Origin: Atriophallophorus winterbourni
Taxonomy: Eukaryota; Platyhelminthes; Trematoda; Plagiorchiida; Microphallidae
Direction of reading: 5' to 3'
Length of the DNA: 64,000 nt
Assembly (NCBI GenBank): GCA_013407085.1
Contig: JACCGJ010023905.1
Location: 17,918 to 81,917, forward strand
Each line of letters starts with the position of its first letter. Positions within the stretch are counted from its first letter, which is position 1. The notes beneath the pieces are model-generated. The model had not been told where the DNA came from and did no database searches. It worked only from the letters and a program-made list of their open reading frames with translations. The translations under genes and the position numbers were made by a program. Below, in pieces: positions 10,500-21,787 of the stretch.

Positions 10500-10810
10500 A
10501 CTGCAGTTGTCCCCGGGCTCAGGTTTGCGCTCAAAACAGATGCATAGGTTTGAGTGGGTACGACGTTAGACATGCTAGGCGAAATTTCGCTATTTTGAGG
10601 CTTTACAATAACAACAGCAGCGTCACTGGCAGCCTTATGGCAGGAGCTGCAATACCACTGTAACCAGCGGTACTTTGCATAAATCCCATAGTGAGATTTA
10701 TGTATACCAGAGCAGCTAGGGTGAGCCCAACGCTTGCACGCTGTGCACTCAATGCCCCTAGCCACTTTTTTGCAGCAATTGCCGTTGAGGCAAGCATTAA
10801 CTGTACTCAT
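10500..10810 (-). pseudogene. PHD-finger ORF1 of a CR1-like LINE, truncated
   Basis: From an ATG at 10,810 the minus strand encodes 'CLNGNCCKKVARGIECTACK', 'RWAHPSCSG' and, 20 residues on, 'WYCSSC', the spaced Cys/His pattern of a PHD-type zinc finger. PHD-finger ORF1 proteins are known from CR1-like elements. The linker after it is low complexity, and the frame then runs into the antisense of the RTE fragment, so the original C-terminus is lost. Confidence 0.65.
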
Positions 10811-11407
10811 CGTACGGCGAGAGATATAAGAAAGATAATGTACCAGCAAGATTATAGACTGATTTAATCACAAGCGTAATTAATCAGCACGAAATATAAT
10901 AGACGATTTGCTTTTTATAAGGTAGTGAAATAGTTAGTATATTTTACAGTATTTCACAGAATAGCGAAAATGCGAAATAATTTTTAGCAGAGCGTGGAAA
11001 ATACAACCAAGTTGAATGTACCGCGCGTTAATCAAGTGAACCCCAAGCTCTGTCGGTACTGAGTCACTTTTAAAAAGGGAGGTAATGGGAAAAGACGTTT
11101 ATTTTCCCTGAAAACTCAATATCTTTGAAGATATTACGACTCTATATTGACACTATGTCAACATAGATTTTAATTATTTGGCGCGAAATACATGATTATA
11201 ATTTGATTATAATTCGCCCTTTATTCTGATTGGTCCATTGAGTCCTTGACACGGTTTTAATGTGCTATTTTCCAAGGTCATTTCCATTTCCATTTTCAGC
11301 TTACATATATGGATGACTAAACCATGTTTGTTATTATTGGAAGTGAGCTGCCATACGAACTTTTCTGAAGCCTTGGTCTTCTCTCTCAATAATCGATTGA
11401 GCCATAT
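10811..11407. other. Non-coding; probable 5' UTR of the PHD-ORF1 LINE
   Basis: AT-rich sequence without a supported frame. The part next to 10,811 probably is the 5' UTR of the PHD-finger ORF1 on the minus strand. The part from 11,200 to 11,400 has an open minus-strand frame with no recognisable domain; I do not call it a gene. Confidence 0.4.
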
Positions 11408-11457
11408 TGTGGGAAGCATATCCGTTACATTATCAGCTCCATATCAAGAACGTAACA
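11408..11457 (+). repeat. Second copy of the 50-bp TG...CA module
   Basis: It matches 3,344-3,393 over its full length with a few substitutions and has the same termini (TGTGGGAAGC...GAACGTAACA). Here it interrupts an RTE-like LINE: the minus-strand LINE frame reads up to a 'KAAGP' motif at about 11,460-11,490 and stops at the module. It behaves like a solo copy of a very short LTR or MITE-like unit. No clear target duplication is visible. Confidence 0.45.
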
Positions 11458-13620
11458 ATGTCAACGGGGCCAGCAGCTTTGAATCGTTTCATGGATTCGA
11501 TACATGCTTTAATTTCTAAATCATTAGGGGATCTACGCTAACAGACCAACGATCACACTGCTTCAAATGAGAGAAAGATTCTGTTGCAGGCGACCAGCTG
11601 AATTGTTCCTCAAAATGTTCGGCTCAAAGTGAGAGGCAGCGATTCTTATAAGTGATAAGAGTACCATCTATTTCAGAGATAGTCTCACTCACTCGTAGGC
11701 CCAGTCGATCGAATAAGTTGGAAGAGTTTTCGCACGTTACCCGCATTATTTGCTATTTCCATTTCTTCGAACTTATTTAGCCAAGACCTTTCTCTGTCTA
11801 GTCTTAAGCTCCGTTTAAGTTCATTCCTCACGCGTCTACGCTTTGTGTTGTGTCCAGTACAATGAGGTATTTGGCGTCGCTGGTGCAGAATTTCTATAGA
11901 GCGCTGTGAAATCCAGTGGGACTTTTGGGTTGGTTGTGTAGTCTCACAGGCTGTTATTGCAGCGGCTCGCATAATCCCAGCTTTTCTGTTCCACCTTCCA
12001 TCGGCAGTTGCACACTGAGCAACTGGGAGTGAGTTACTCAAGGTGGGTGCACGGATGTGCAATCGGACAGCACTTCTGTGCTGTGCGGCTAACATCGTGC
12101 TAAATTGATTGGCCACGGGTAGTGAGCTGCATGCTGAAACACGCTGGAGTCTCACTACCATCTGTATTCTCCATTTCTCATATCTGTCTAGGCCTGGGCA
12201 ACCTGACAGTATCTTCGCCCACGTGCAGTCTCTGTGCTTTCTTTATACTCAAGGTGGTTCTATAGATGTCTTGAACTACAGGCAGAGAGAATCTTTCGAC
12301 CACAATGCGTTTCCTATTCGAAGGCTTCGTACCGGAGAACTTTAACGAGAACCTACATCGCACAAGAGCATGATCTGAATCTATGCAGGTATTCCAAAAG
12401 GAGCGGCAGACCTCAATGCAAACTCTCCAGCGATCACTTATGGCGATATGGTCGATTTGGGCCGAGGGTTGGCTTCCATCCTGCGAGCGCCATGTGGTAA
12501 TTTGACATTTTTTATGGCGAAAGGAAGTGCTGCTAATGAATAATCGAGATTGTGCACAGAATTGTATAAACCGTTCACTATTATCTGTGCGTTGGCTTTC
12601 AAGACCAAACATGCCACCTGATTGTGATTCAGATGTATCTACGCGACCCAGTCTGGCATTCATATCTCCCGCTAAGACAACAATATTGGAGTATTTTGCA
12701 CGTCGCAAAAGAGCATAAAGATCGTCGTAGAAGGCGTTCTTCTCGTCGTCAGAATTGGTGTTAGTGGGAGCGTAAGTTGCTACAATAAACAAGCATCTCT
12801 GATTAGAAGATTTTGAGTTTGGTTTAATATTATTGGCTTGTCTAACTGCGCACATCCTGCTATTGCAAGGAATCCAATCGATTAGACAGGATTGGGCAGG
12901 CGAATTCAGCACTATACCAACACCCGCCTGTCCTGAGATGGCAGCTACAGAATCACCAGCGCAGCGCAAAGAGTAACGAGTTGAAAGGTTTGGGGCAGTA
13001 TGTTCAGTAATTATAGACGGATCATATAAGCGCGTTTCCGATTAACAGCAAACATCAATAGATAGACTATCTAAGATAAGAGCCAATGCAGCTTGCTGGC
13101 CTATTTGTCTGAGAGTTCTGACATACATATCTCCGATGTCAGCTGAAGTCCGTGGTTTCAGAAAGTGATCTGTAAATTCGCGAACAGAAAATGTTGCAAC
13201 ATGTTCAGCACGGTCTTTTCGAAAGCTGGGATTGACAGACGGAGAGTTGTTAAGAATGGATGGGGGAGGGGAAGGGTCAGAAACAGTTTGAAGAGTAGGG
13301 CCAGCAGTAGCTTGTTTTCGCTTACCCGCCCTGCTGTATGCAGCAGGTAAGGCGACCCTGTTTATCGTGCGCGACGGCCGATGCACTATGGAGTTGGGTT
13401 TCGCAGTAATATTCATGGTCATGGTTGCATGGGATACTGCCAGGTCGCCATGCCTAAACAGGAGAACAATAAGGGTTCTCGACCAAAGCCTTTGGCTAAA
13501 AAGCCTGACCCACAAGGAAGCGGGTAAGGTTGAGACCGTGTTCGTCTGACCTCTTCCTTGACTTCCTGTATAGTGACTCTGAAGGTGCTCGGATAGGGAC
13601 CACCCATAGCCCATGGGTCA
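11458..13620 (-). pseudogene. RTE-like LINE, 5' region with endonuclease (copy D3)
   Basis: The minus strand encodes an N-terminal region ('LRQIGQQAALALILDSLSID', about 13,055-13,115), an in-frame stop just before the 'SETRL' motif at about 13,025-13,040, then a clean endonuclease frame (12,969-12,178) with 'LFIVATYAPTNTNSDDEKNA', 'IVVLAGDMNARLG', 'QIDHIAISDRWR' and 'DSDHALVRCRFSLKF'. A second frame (12,161-11,685) holds the linker before the RT, ending 'AGNVRKLFQLIRSTGP'. It stops at the 50-bp module at 11,457, so the RT core is missing. Between the two frames (about 12,180-12,235) lies the segment also seen at 560-620. Copies D2 and D3 could be the two ends of one LINE split by later insertions. 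Confidence 0.8.
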
Positions 13621-13931
13621 TAGAGGTGCACAAACCATCGTCACCACTGTTAATGGTCCGGCTCAGCGTAGATGCTGAATGTAATCCGTTTCCTATTCAA
13701 ATCCCCCATCTCACGGTACCGCAAACATCACACACAAGTGTAATACGGCAGAATCACAAAATGCTCTGCTGGCTGAGGTTTTGCAGTCTTTCTAACGCAA
13801 TTAAGGTTCGAAACCTCACACTCAACAGTACTCACGGCACGCCCCATCTTGACGTAATCTTACCCATGTGCAGTCTCTGAACTGGGCGCCTTTGGCCTGC
13901 TCACTTTGCTTTCATACATCATCCATACTAC
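13621..13931. other. No gene recognised
   Basis: No coding frame with recognisable content. It separates the 5' side of the RTE-like LINE from a CATA microsatellite. GTGCAGTCTCTG at about 13,868 resembles the border motif seen near 565 and 12,225. Confidence 0.4.
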
Positions 13932-13999
13932 TACATACATACATACATACATACTACATACTAATACATACATACATACATACATACATACATACATAC
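13932..13999 (+). repeat. (CATA)n microsatellite
   Basis: Tandem CATA units with two short interruptions. Any open frame through it is an artefact of the repeat. Confidence 0.95.
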
Positions 14000-14039
14000 C
14001 CAATCCTGCCAACACTCGAGTAGTCACACTCGGTCACCC

Positions 14040-14760
14040 GTTTGCTGGATCCATCGGAAATACGGTGATGATGCGCGGCATTGCATTAAACCTTGCGCCT
14101 ATCGCCAGCGGGAAACTCCGGGGCCGACAACTAAAGACAACTACTATCGTCGGCCCGAAGAGATTAAGCCGTCTTTTCTTTATCAACGATAAGTCCGCAA
14201 GTCCACGTGACGGGTCATGGTTCCCGAAGTCGTTTTTCTCGAGGCGACTTCAACCGGCAGCGACTCAGTATAGCACATTTGGTCGAGAACTATTAGCAAT
14301 ATACCATGGGGATTAAACACTTCCGACACATCCTAGAGGGCAGGCAGTTTACCGTGTTTACTGATCAATAGCTCATCATTCACACTTTGCGGAAATGACT
14401 GGATTAGGCTTGTGATTTCATACCATACCATACCTCATTCACTCACTGAGCAGATCGGCGGATGGATACTCACCAACAGAGACGAGACACCTGGATTTTG
14501 TCAGTCAATTAACGACATACGGCAGATTTCAGGTGCTCAAAAACCTGTCGCGGACGCATTCTCTAGAATAAGCGTGGTAGACTTGACATCCTCCCTCGAT
14601 CTACAAGAAAACGCTGCAGCGCAAGCTGTCGACGCCGAGATCGCGCAACTTTGGGATTCAACTTCCCTCGACATAAGACCTCTCCCCTTATCCGATGGCT
14701 CGGGTGATATTCTGTGTGACGTTACACAAGCTGCACCCCGACCGCTGATTCCGTCTGCGT
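14040..14760 (+). pseudogene. CsRn1-like Gypsy pol fragment P1 (RNase H to zinc domain)
   Basis: The frame ending at 14,316 contains the RNase H motif 'SRRLQPAATQYSTFGRELLA'; the next frame continues with 'KHFRHILEGRQFTVFTDQ' (about 14,315-14,370) and then stops. From about 14,530, 'VADAFSRISVV' and 'LQENAAAQAVDAEIAQLWDS' mark the linker before the integrase zinc domain. Stops, frame changes and a short inserted stretch near 14,410-14,460 show decay. Bases 14,581-14,759 are duplicated almost exactly at 15,850-16,028. Confidence 0.75.
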
Positions 14761-15110
14761 TCTACAACGTTTGTGATCGAGTTGCCACTTTCCCTCGACC
14801 TCAACGAAATCGCTGCAGTGCAAGCTACCGATGCCGGCATCGCACAGCTCTGGGACGCTTATTCTTTCATCACACCTCTCCCTTTGCCCGATGTCTTGGG
14901 CGATATCCTTTGCGTCTTATCGCAAAGCGCTTTTCGACTACTTAGCCCGTTTGCGTTTAGACAGCGCATTAGTCATACCTTACGCAATTTTTCCCATACT
15001 GGCATTCGTGTTTGCGTTAAGTTTCTTACGAGAAACTTCGTATGGCCGAAAGCCAGTGGATACGTTCAGCATGACACTATCATGGCAACCCAACCATATT
15101 TGATAATAAG
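14761..15110 (+). pseudogene. CsRn1-like pol fragment P2, diverged copy
   Basis: The frame encodes 'LPLSLDLNEIAAVQATDAGI' through 'IRVCVKFLTRNFVWPKASG': the same linker and zinc-domain region as P1, but clearly diverged. It follows P1 directly, so two different subfamilies of the same pol region lie head to tail. The homology stops near 15,070, and 15,110-15,200 carries nothing recognisable. Confidence 0.65.
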
Positions 15111-15199
15111 CACTTGTAAATGAAGTATTTACCCAAAAACCGAAATCTCCACAGCGAGTAGGCGTCCGAAACGGCACATTTGCCAATTATGTAGCGGGT

Positions 15200-15843
15200 A
15201 TTTAACGCGATATTATCGCCTGTTATATCCCGTGCATGTTTTTTGTGCCTCTTCACTATAACTCGGTCGTGGCCATGAACCCATGCACCAGAGGGTATTT
15301 TCTTCTCACTTCTCATGTACACATGCATCTCCTACTATGGAAACCGTGGCACACACCAGCCGCGGATCACCGGCGCTTGTCGCAATCGTACCTGGTAGCC
15401 CCAACCATGAGCACACACCGTCTAGAACGAAACCTATTAGACAAGGTCCTTACCAGCCGGACTAGTCGCCACTCAGCTTTCTCCAGGCGAGGCCGTTTGT
15501 CATCAACCGTGGAGGTGCAGGAAATTCTCAGCAGGGACTATGTTTTCGAAGCATCTGGTTCTTCGTTGTCAAGCTTACGGATGTGCCTACATCTATTCCT
15601 ACTGGGTTTGTACTAAGACCATGCCAAACGGGCGGTTCCCGCTAGCAGCACGTTCCCCCCATATGAGACGTGACTTGGCTTAGTCCTGATCGGTTTTTCG
15701 TGAACCTTATTCTGGTCACCACCGACAATCGACCCATACAGATCAAGTGCGTTGGCTGTCTTTGAAGCGACTGGTTGCTGAGATACTATGTTTTTGAGTG
15801 AATTAGGGGCTGATGGACAGTAAACACGGTAAACTGTCTGACC
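15200..15843. repeat. Direct repeat R1 (~0.64 kb), LTR-like
   Basis: It aligns with R2 (17,128-17,741) over nearly its whole length with scattered differences and a ~30-bp length difference. It ends with GACAGTAAACACGGTAAACT, which is the reverse complement of part of the RNase H coding region at about 14,350, so the repeat contains an antisense scrap of pol. Part of its interior matches 655-800 in reverse complement. R1 and R2 flank a 1.3-kb pol fragment, which suggests a deleted LTR element, but clear TG...CA ends and target duplications were not found. Confidence 0.55.
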
Positions 15844-17125
15844 TGGTATACTTGACATCCTCCCTCGACCTACAAGAAAACGCTGCAGCGCAAGCTGTCG
15901 ACGCCGAGATCGCGCAACTTTGGGATTCAACTTCCCTCGACATAAGACCTCTCCCCTTATCCGATGGCTCGGGTGATATTCTGTGTGACGTTACACAAGC
16001 TGCACCCCGACCGCTGATTCCGTCTGCGATCAGGCGGCGAGTGTTCGATACCCTAAATCATCTTTCCCAACCTGCAATTCCAGCCAGCGTTAAACTAATT
16101 ACGGGTATATATATCTGGCCGAAAGCCCATTAGGAGCTTTCGTCGAACCGGATGAGCATTTCTTTCACATCCATGTACACCTAGTTGGCCGGTTACCACC
16201 TTCACGTGGCCATACATACATCCTCACCAGCAAAGACCGTTTCATCAGGTGGCCCGAGGCCGTTCCGCTACAAAACTGCTCTTCCGAGACAGTTGCACAC
16301 GTTTTCTTCGAACGTTGGGTAGCACAGTTCGGTTGCCCGAGTATTGTTACATTGGACCGAGGTTCCTATTTCAATGGCGCCTTCAGTAAATTGCTGGCTA
16401 CCCTAAGTAGCTAACATCACCGAACTACTGTTTACCATCCTGCTGCGTATTGTATGGTGGAAAGGTTGCACAGGCAACTCGAAGCCGCATTAATTGTACA
16501 TTAAGGTACTGACTGGACCGAAGTCCTACCTATTGTTCTCCAAGGTTTATGGTCAACATTTAAAACGCCCTTGCAAGCCACTGCCGCTATGTTAACATTC
16601 GGTCGTACCATCGCATTACCTGGTGAATATGTCTCCCCGGCTAGGTATTCACCATTTGCCTATGGAGATTACTTGGCGCGCTCGCAACATTATATGAGTC
16701 GTTTCCACCCACCACCGCGACTTCAGGCCAAACCGTCTCACGAGCCGAAGGAGTTGGCACATTCATCATCATCATCATGAAGCACAAGTCTGGAGCCAGA
16801 CAAAGTGCCAGCACATTGCCAGCATGTCATTCTCCGAAACGACATGGTGAAACAACCTCTTCAACCTCCTTATGCTGGACCATTTAGGATAATTCACCGG
16901 TCCCCCAGAACAGTTGTGACAGACCGCGACGTTCGGCACGACACGGTTTCGATAGACAGAGTCAAACCAGTGTTCATGGACAATACAATTGACTCAGTTA
17001 ATCCGCAAGACCGAACCCAAACCCCAGCACCACCGGTGATAACTCCTAGTATACATTCTACTAACTCAACGCCTGCCACCACAACATTTAGGAGAGCGGA
17101 ACGGCAACCCGTAAGGTCCGCCGAC
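15844..17125 (+). pseudogene. CsRn1-like pol fragment P1' (linker, integrase, C-terminus)
   Basis: Bases 15,850-16,028 repeat P1. The reading continues with a zinc-domain region ('PASVKLITGIYIWPKAH'), then a frame change, then an integrase core in which the first catalytic Asp is replaced by His (HVHLVG, about 16,170-16,185), the second is kept ('TLDRGSYFNGAF', about 16,350-16,385) and the Glu is kept ('MVERLHRQLEA'). The 'LTFGRTIALPGEYVSPARY' region (16,571-16,780) and the C-terminal 'QPPYAGPFRIIHR', 'DTVSIDRVKPVF' (16,805-17,125) complete it. Two internal stops and a 47-bp insertion at 16,764 add to the damage. Confidence 0.8.
16764..16810 (-). mobile_element. 47-bp RTE-like LINE 3' end insertion with target duplication
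   Basis: On the minus strand the insert is a 32-base stub containing the hairpin GTCTGGCTCCAGAC and TTGTGCTTC, followed by (ATG)5. It is flanked by GCACATT at 16,757-16,763 and again at 16,811-16,817. Removing the insert and one duplicate restores the surrounding integrase frame. It is thus an extremely 5'-truncated copy of the RTE-like LINE whose longer version ends at 9,931. Confidence 0.9.
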
Positions 17126-17127
17126 TA

Positions 17128-17741
17128 TAAAGTACATATTTATTACGTTATTATCGTTTGGTATATGCCCGTGCAAGTTTTACGTGCCTCATCACTATAA
17201 CTCGGTCGTGGACTTAAACAAATGCACCTCCAACTATCGAAACCGTGACACGCTACCCACGGATCACCGACGGTTTTCGCCAACACACTCGGTAGCCCCA
17301 ACCATGAGCACACACCGCCCAGCACGAAACCTATCAGACAAGGTCCTTACCAGCCCGACAACACGCCACTCAGCCTTCTCCAGGCGAGGCCGTTTGCCAT
17401 CAACCGTGGAGGTGCAGGAAATTCTCAGCAGGGACTATGTTTTCGAAGCATCTGGTTCTTCGTTGTCAAGCTTAAGGATGTGCCTACATCTATTCCTACT
17501 GGGTTTGTACTAAGAACATGCCAAACGGGCGATTCCCGCTGACAGCACGTTCCCCCCATATGAGATGTGACTTGGCTTAGTCCTGATCGGTTTTTCGTGA
17601 ACCTTACCCTGGTCACCACTGACAATCGACCCATGCAGATCAAGTGCCTTGGCTGTCTTCGAAGCGACTGGTTGCTGAGATACTATGTTTTTGAGTGAAT
17701 TGGAGGCTGATGGATAGTAAACACGGTAAACTGTCTGACCT
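17128..17741. repeat. Direct repeat R2, LTR-like
   Basis: Second copy of R1. It begins just after the C-terminus of the pol fragment, where a 3' LTR would be expected, and ends with the same antisense RNase H scrap. It shares with R1 the landmarks ATAACTCGGTCGTGG and GGTGCAGGAAATTCTCAGC. Confidence 0.55.
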
Positions 17742-18044
17742 CAAGTATGTGGCGGGAATGTTTGAACTCCAAATATATTGCCATTTGTTCTCTACCGAAT
17801 GTGTTATACCAAGTCTTTGCCTGTTAAAGTTGCTTCGATATAAACGACATCGGTGTAACGAGTCAGAGATGATCAGAACACAAACGAACGTTGAGAAGAT
17901 AACGCCTGATTGAAAGGCTTTAATTAACTAGAGAACTCGAGTATGAGCTAAAACAAAAGGAAAAATGTTAGATGTGTAATACCGCAAAATAAGCGTGTGT
18001 ACACAATAAAAGGAATGTCAAATAACACGACATTCACCCCGACC

Positions 18045-18112
18045 GGGAAGACCGAGTGATATAACGATTAGTTTTAGACCTCGCGGGATCGAAGATTGTA
18101 GGGTCTAACCCT
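18045..18112 (+). other. tRNA-like internal promoter motifs, possible SINE head
   Basis: ACCGAGTGATATAACG (18,051-18,066) resembles a pol III A box (TRGCNNAGTGG context), and GGGATCGAAGA (18,085-18,095) resembles a B box about 33 bases downstream, the spacing found in tRNAs. A second B-box-like GGGTCTAACCC lies at 18,101-18,111. No full cloverleaf can be folded by eye and no second copy was found, so this is a tRNA-derived SINE remnant at best. Confidence 0.3.
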
Positions 18113-18179
18113 TTGTTGTTGTGAAACAAGGTGTTCTACATTTGGGTGAAGTGTAGTGGTTGGTCCAGAATTTTCTGAA

Positions 18180-20215
18180 GTGGCAGATTTAAAGTGAGCC
18201 CATATTTCTCCACTGCTTGCATAATTTTTTTCAAGTTAACATCATGATCATGCTTATATTTCCCAGAGACGGTTATGTTATCGATGTAGACATATGTTCC
18301 TCACAGAGATTCCTTGCGTATTAACTCGTCCATGGTCCATTGGAAGCATGCAACTCCGCTCGTTACACCAAATGGAATACGCCGGAATCGGTAGAGGTTA
18401 CCGCATGCTTCAAATGCAGTGTGCTGGCGTTCATTCTCTTTTACAGGAATTCAGTGATATGCGCTCTATAAGTCTAAGGTGCTAAAAACACTAAACTGTG
18501 AAATCTTTTCGATCATGTTATTGATTCGCGGCAGGGGGTAGGCGTCCAGATATGTGAATCTGATGATAGTTTGACTATAGTCAATGACCATACGTTTCTT
18601 CTGTCGTGAGTTTGTTATAACCAACACCTGGGCTCGCCATGTCGACTAGGAAGGTTCGATTATTCCCTCATTCAGGAGCTTGACAATTTCAGTTCCAATG
18701 AGAATCTCGTCGTTATGATTGTCTTCTGGAGTTGGTGCATATCGGATGACATGATTGGTCCAGATGAAGGAAAAGTGGGACAGGAGTTAATGTAGTAACG
18801 GATAAACTACACAAAGAAAACGGGGTTTGGATTCCTCCTAATGGTATTTCAACTGCTCGATGGTGCTGAAGAAAATCATGTCCCAGCAACACATCGGCAC
18901 ATAGATCATGAAAGAAAGAGAGTTTCACATTGTTGTAACGAGTACTTTTGTGGACGAGGGATACAAAACAATGGCCTTTCGTATTGCTTATCATCGACGT
19001 AGGAGCCAACACAATTTGGTTTTTCGATTCCAGGATAAGCCAACCGCTTCGACAGACGATACTTTGGAGATGTAACTTTCAGGGCTACCAGTGTCAACCA
19101 GCGCCTGTAAAGCTATACCGCTGACGACTACTCCGGTAATTGCTTTATTAAGACTGACTGGCGCAGCAGTGTTGATAATCGTGGAGGTGAGAATAGGAAT
19201 TACCGAGGCAGTGTGTTATGCCTTTTTTGTAGAACGGCATAGCTTTTGAAAATGACTTTTTTTGCCACATTTGCACTCCGCATTCCTAGCGGGGAAGTTC
19301 GAGCGTGGATATCGATCGTAACCGCAAAAGAAACAACTGGAACGTGTGGTAGCCAGCGTTGTCTCAGAATTGAACGGAATGGAATCCGTAGTGGCGTTAG
19401 ACGCATCGATTGCAGCAGCACCGTAATTACTAGGTGCGGGCCGGATGAACGAAAGAAATTGTCGTTGGGCCAAATCGAGGGCCTTTGCCTGGTCGAAAGC
19501 AGTTTGTACATCTAGTGACTTGTTTTACAAAAACCTCTTACGAATGGCGTTAGACATAAACCCGCTTATGAAAGCGTTCCGAATAGCATCTTGTTGGTTT
19601 TGTTCAGCAGTAACGACTTTAAAGTTACAATTCTTTGCAAAATTACTCAGTTTCTGGATGAACTGGTCAAAAGTTTCGTCGCGATTTTGTTTACAAGTGG
19701 CAAGGAGATGTCTCGAGAATATCAGTATCAGTATCACAGGGCGATAGTCGACCAAGTCGAAACGGGAGCCCAGATTCTTTTGAAGGTGTGCTTGAAAACA
19801 CCCGCCACTACCAGGATTGATTCGTAAGTAACACAGGCGTGTGTAACTGTGAATGGAAGATGGGAGAGATCTCATCACCGAAAGGTGAGAGAGTTATGCA
19901 TGTTGCATGCCCAATCCAATGAAAAGACGACGGACAGCAGTTAATTTCCACAAATACGGAAAAATGAAAAAGAAACTCTTCGTGTTTCAAAATGTTTTTC
20001 GAATATTTTTGTTTTTTATCATAAATATGGAGGGATTCATTCTTGAGGGTAATGCTGAACATGAAAGAGAATTCAAGGTACTGATGACTAAATCGTAGTC
20101 AGTGCATTGAGAAATGAGTTTATAGACAGCAGGCGACAGGAAATGGATAAGAGTCTTCAGTTTGTCTGGTTTGAAAGAGTTAATAGTATCAAGGACATTC
20201 GTAAAGGTCAAAATC
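18180..20215 (-). pseudogene. Gypsy gag-pro-RT, decayed
   Basis: Minus-strand pieces in order: gag N-part ('LKTLIHFLSPAVYKLISQCT', 20,211-20,070); a ~0.3 kb interruption (20,065-19,740); gag again ('TFDQFIQKLSNFAKNCNFKV'); two Cys/His knuckles ('CFFCGYDRYPRS', 'KCGKKSHFQKLC', 19,330-19,220); a retropepsin end ('CADVLLGHDFLQHHRAVEI', about 18,850-18,910); then RT blocks ('RMVIDYSQTI', 'TYLDAYPLPRI', 'RIPFGVTSGVACFQ') with at least three stops. The catalytic box reads YIDN instead of YxDD. The second half of pol is absent. It differs from both the CsRn1-like and mag-like elements on the left. Confidence 0.75.
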
Positions 20216-20520
20216 TAGTGTTCCCGTGAATCAGCTAGAACCTTGCCCTTTATAGTTGGCAGACCGCGGTATCCCAAAAGCAACCAGAAGTGTGGCTTCT
20301 TATTACTGGTTGTTTCGGCTAGGTATTTCTACTATTTTTGATCGTGCTCAACACTTTCTTGAGAAGGTACGTCAGCAGCATCTTCCGGAAAGCCTAGAAA
20401 TACAATACTTCTCGGATTATATTCTTCTCGAGATTTCTTCAACGACTTTCGCTCCCACTATGGCAGATCTGCATGGATAAGACATGTAAATTCTGGAACA
20501 CCTCTAAGAAGGTAAGCATT

Positions 20521-20880
20521 TCAGAGTACATTTTTCACGTCCTCCGCAATTTGCAACCTTATTCGTAAGAGGCAATGATCATCATTGTGAGAATTCAGGT
20601 GGCGGTTCAGCCGAACTATTGATGAGGGAATAACTGCAGCCAGGCTCATCTGACTACAGAGTTTATACCATTCAACTAAGTCATGTTTTTGCTTGGCTTC
20701 GAACAGCGATTCCCATGACTCGGTCACGTCGGTACATATAACACTAAGAGTCATAACTGTGAATTTTGGTTCATAATTGGAGTCAGTCTTTTTAGAAGTG
20801 GTTTTGTTGAGTCCCTTCTCGTTTCCGTCAAGTTTAAGTGTCACTGATCCCGGCGAACACTTACCCGTTTTAGTAACCAT
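20521..20880 (-). pseudogene. LINE B family ORF1 fragment (copy B3)
   Basis: The frame contains 'VMTLSVICTDVTESWESLFE' and 'KQKHDLVEWYKLCSQMSLAA', matching in order the ORF1 of copy B2 ('LSVICTDVPEPECILLKERQ' at about 26,960-27,020). Only the middle of ORF1 is present, in the opposite orientation to B1 and B2. It is read as a 5'- and 3'-broken remnant. Confidence 0.6.
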
Positions 20881-21787
20881 CTGTGAAGTTATCTCAGCAA
20901 AATTTTGGCCTGTTCGATTATGATGGATTTTATATTGGCTCTTTGGCAGTAACCACTATGTCGGATAACGTTGGTGCCCTTATGACGTTTTTAAACAGTT
21001 CATTCAGTTAATGAATAATGGAGAGCACGATAAAATTTGAGCTTCATCAACCAAAACTTCCTCTTACAGGAAAGTAAAATAGAACTACATAAAATGAAGG
21101 CCCTGCTAATTCTTGATTATTGTAATATCATGTATTCTCATTTAGGCAGGCGTGACTGTTTTTTTGAAGAGTCTTTATTGAAATTTCAGCTAAAAAACAT
21201 TGGGATAATCCAACTCTTTGTCTTATCAAGAAAGTTGTAATTTTCTGAACATTATGCCATTATGATTACGCAGAATTCGCCTTATCCTCCTTTTTTCTTC
21301 CGAATCATTACCCATCAGCGAGTTAAGCTTAAGTCTACCATGCGTTTTAACGATTATAATCGATATGACCTGCGCAACCGAACAAGGCTCTTGCATATCC
21401 CTATGTCCCGCACTAAAGTTCGACGTAACGTCTTCCTAATTAGGTGTGCACAGCTATAAAATTCTCACCCTCTTTATTTACGTATGTGCACATCTACAGG
21501 AAAATTCAAATCGCTTGTAGGATGTCTTACTATTAATTAACTAAGTGAATTTCTTAACATAAATGTTTCATTAGATAATTTATACTTTATTGGTAGCCCG
21601 GGTTTTTAAGTTCACTTTAAGTTTTCACATATTAGTATGTCATGGGTTCCAGTATTATCCCCTGGTTGACATTGGCTAAAATTGTTAGGTTGCCAGACCC
21701 TAGAAATGCTTTCACATTGCTTAATCACAAAATTGCATTCGACGACATTTACTATGCACTATTATACTATACTATATACTACTATAT
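20881..21787. other. No gene recognised
   Basis: AT-rich, no convincing coding content on either strand. 21,755-21,800 is a TATAC-rich imperfect repeat bordering a hammerhead-bearing unit. Confidence 0.5.

Noticed and set aside
13906..14020. Open frame rich in Thr-Tyr-Ile-His
   Set aside because: It is a translation of the (CATA)n microsatellite.
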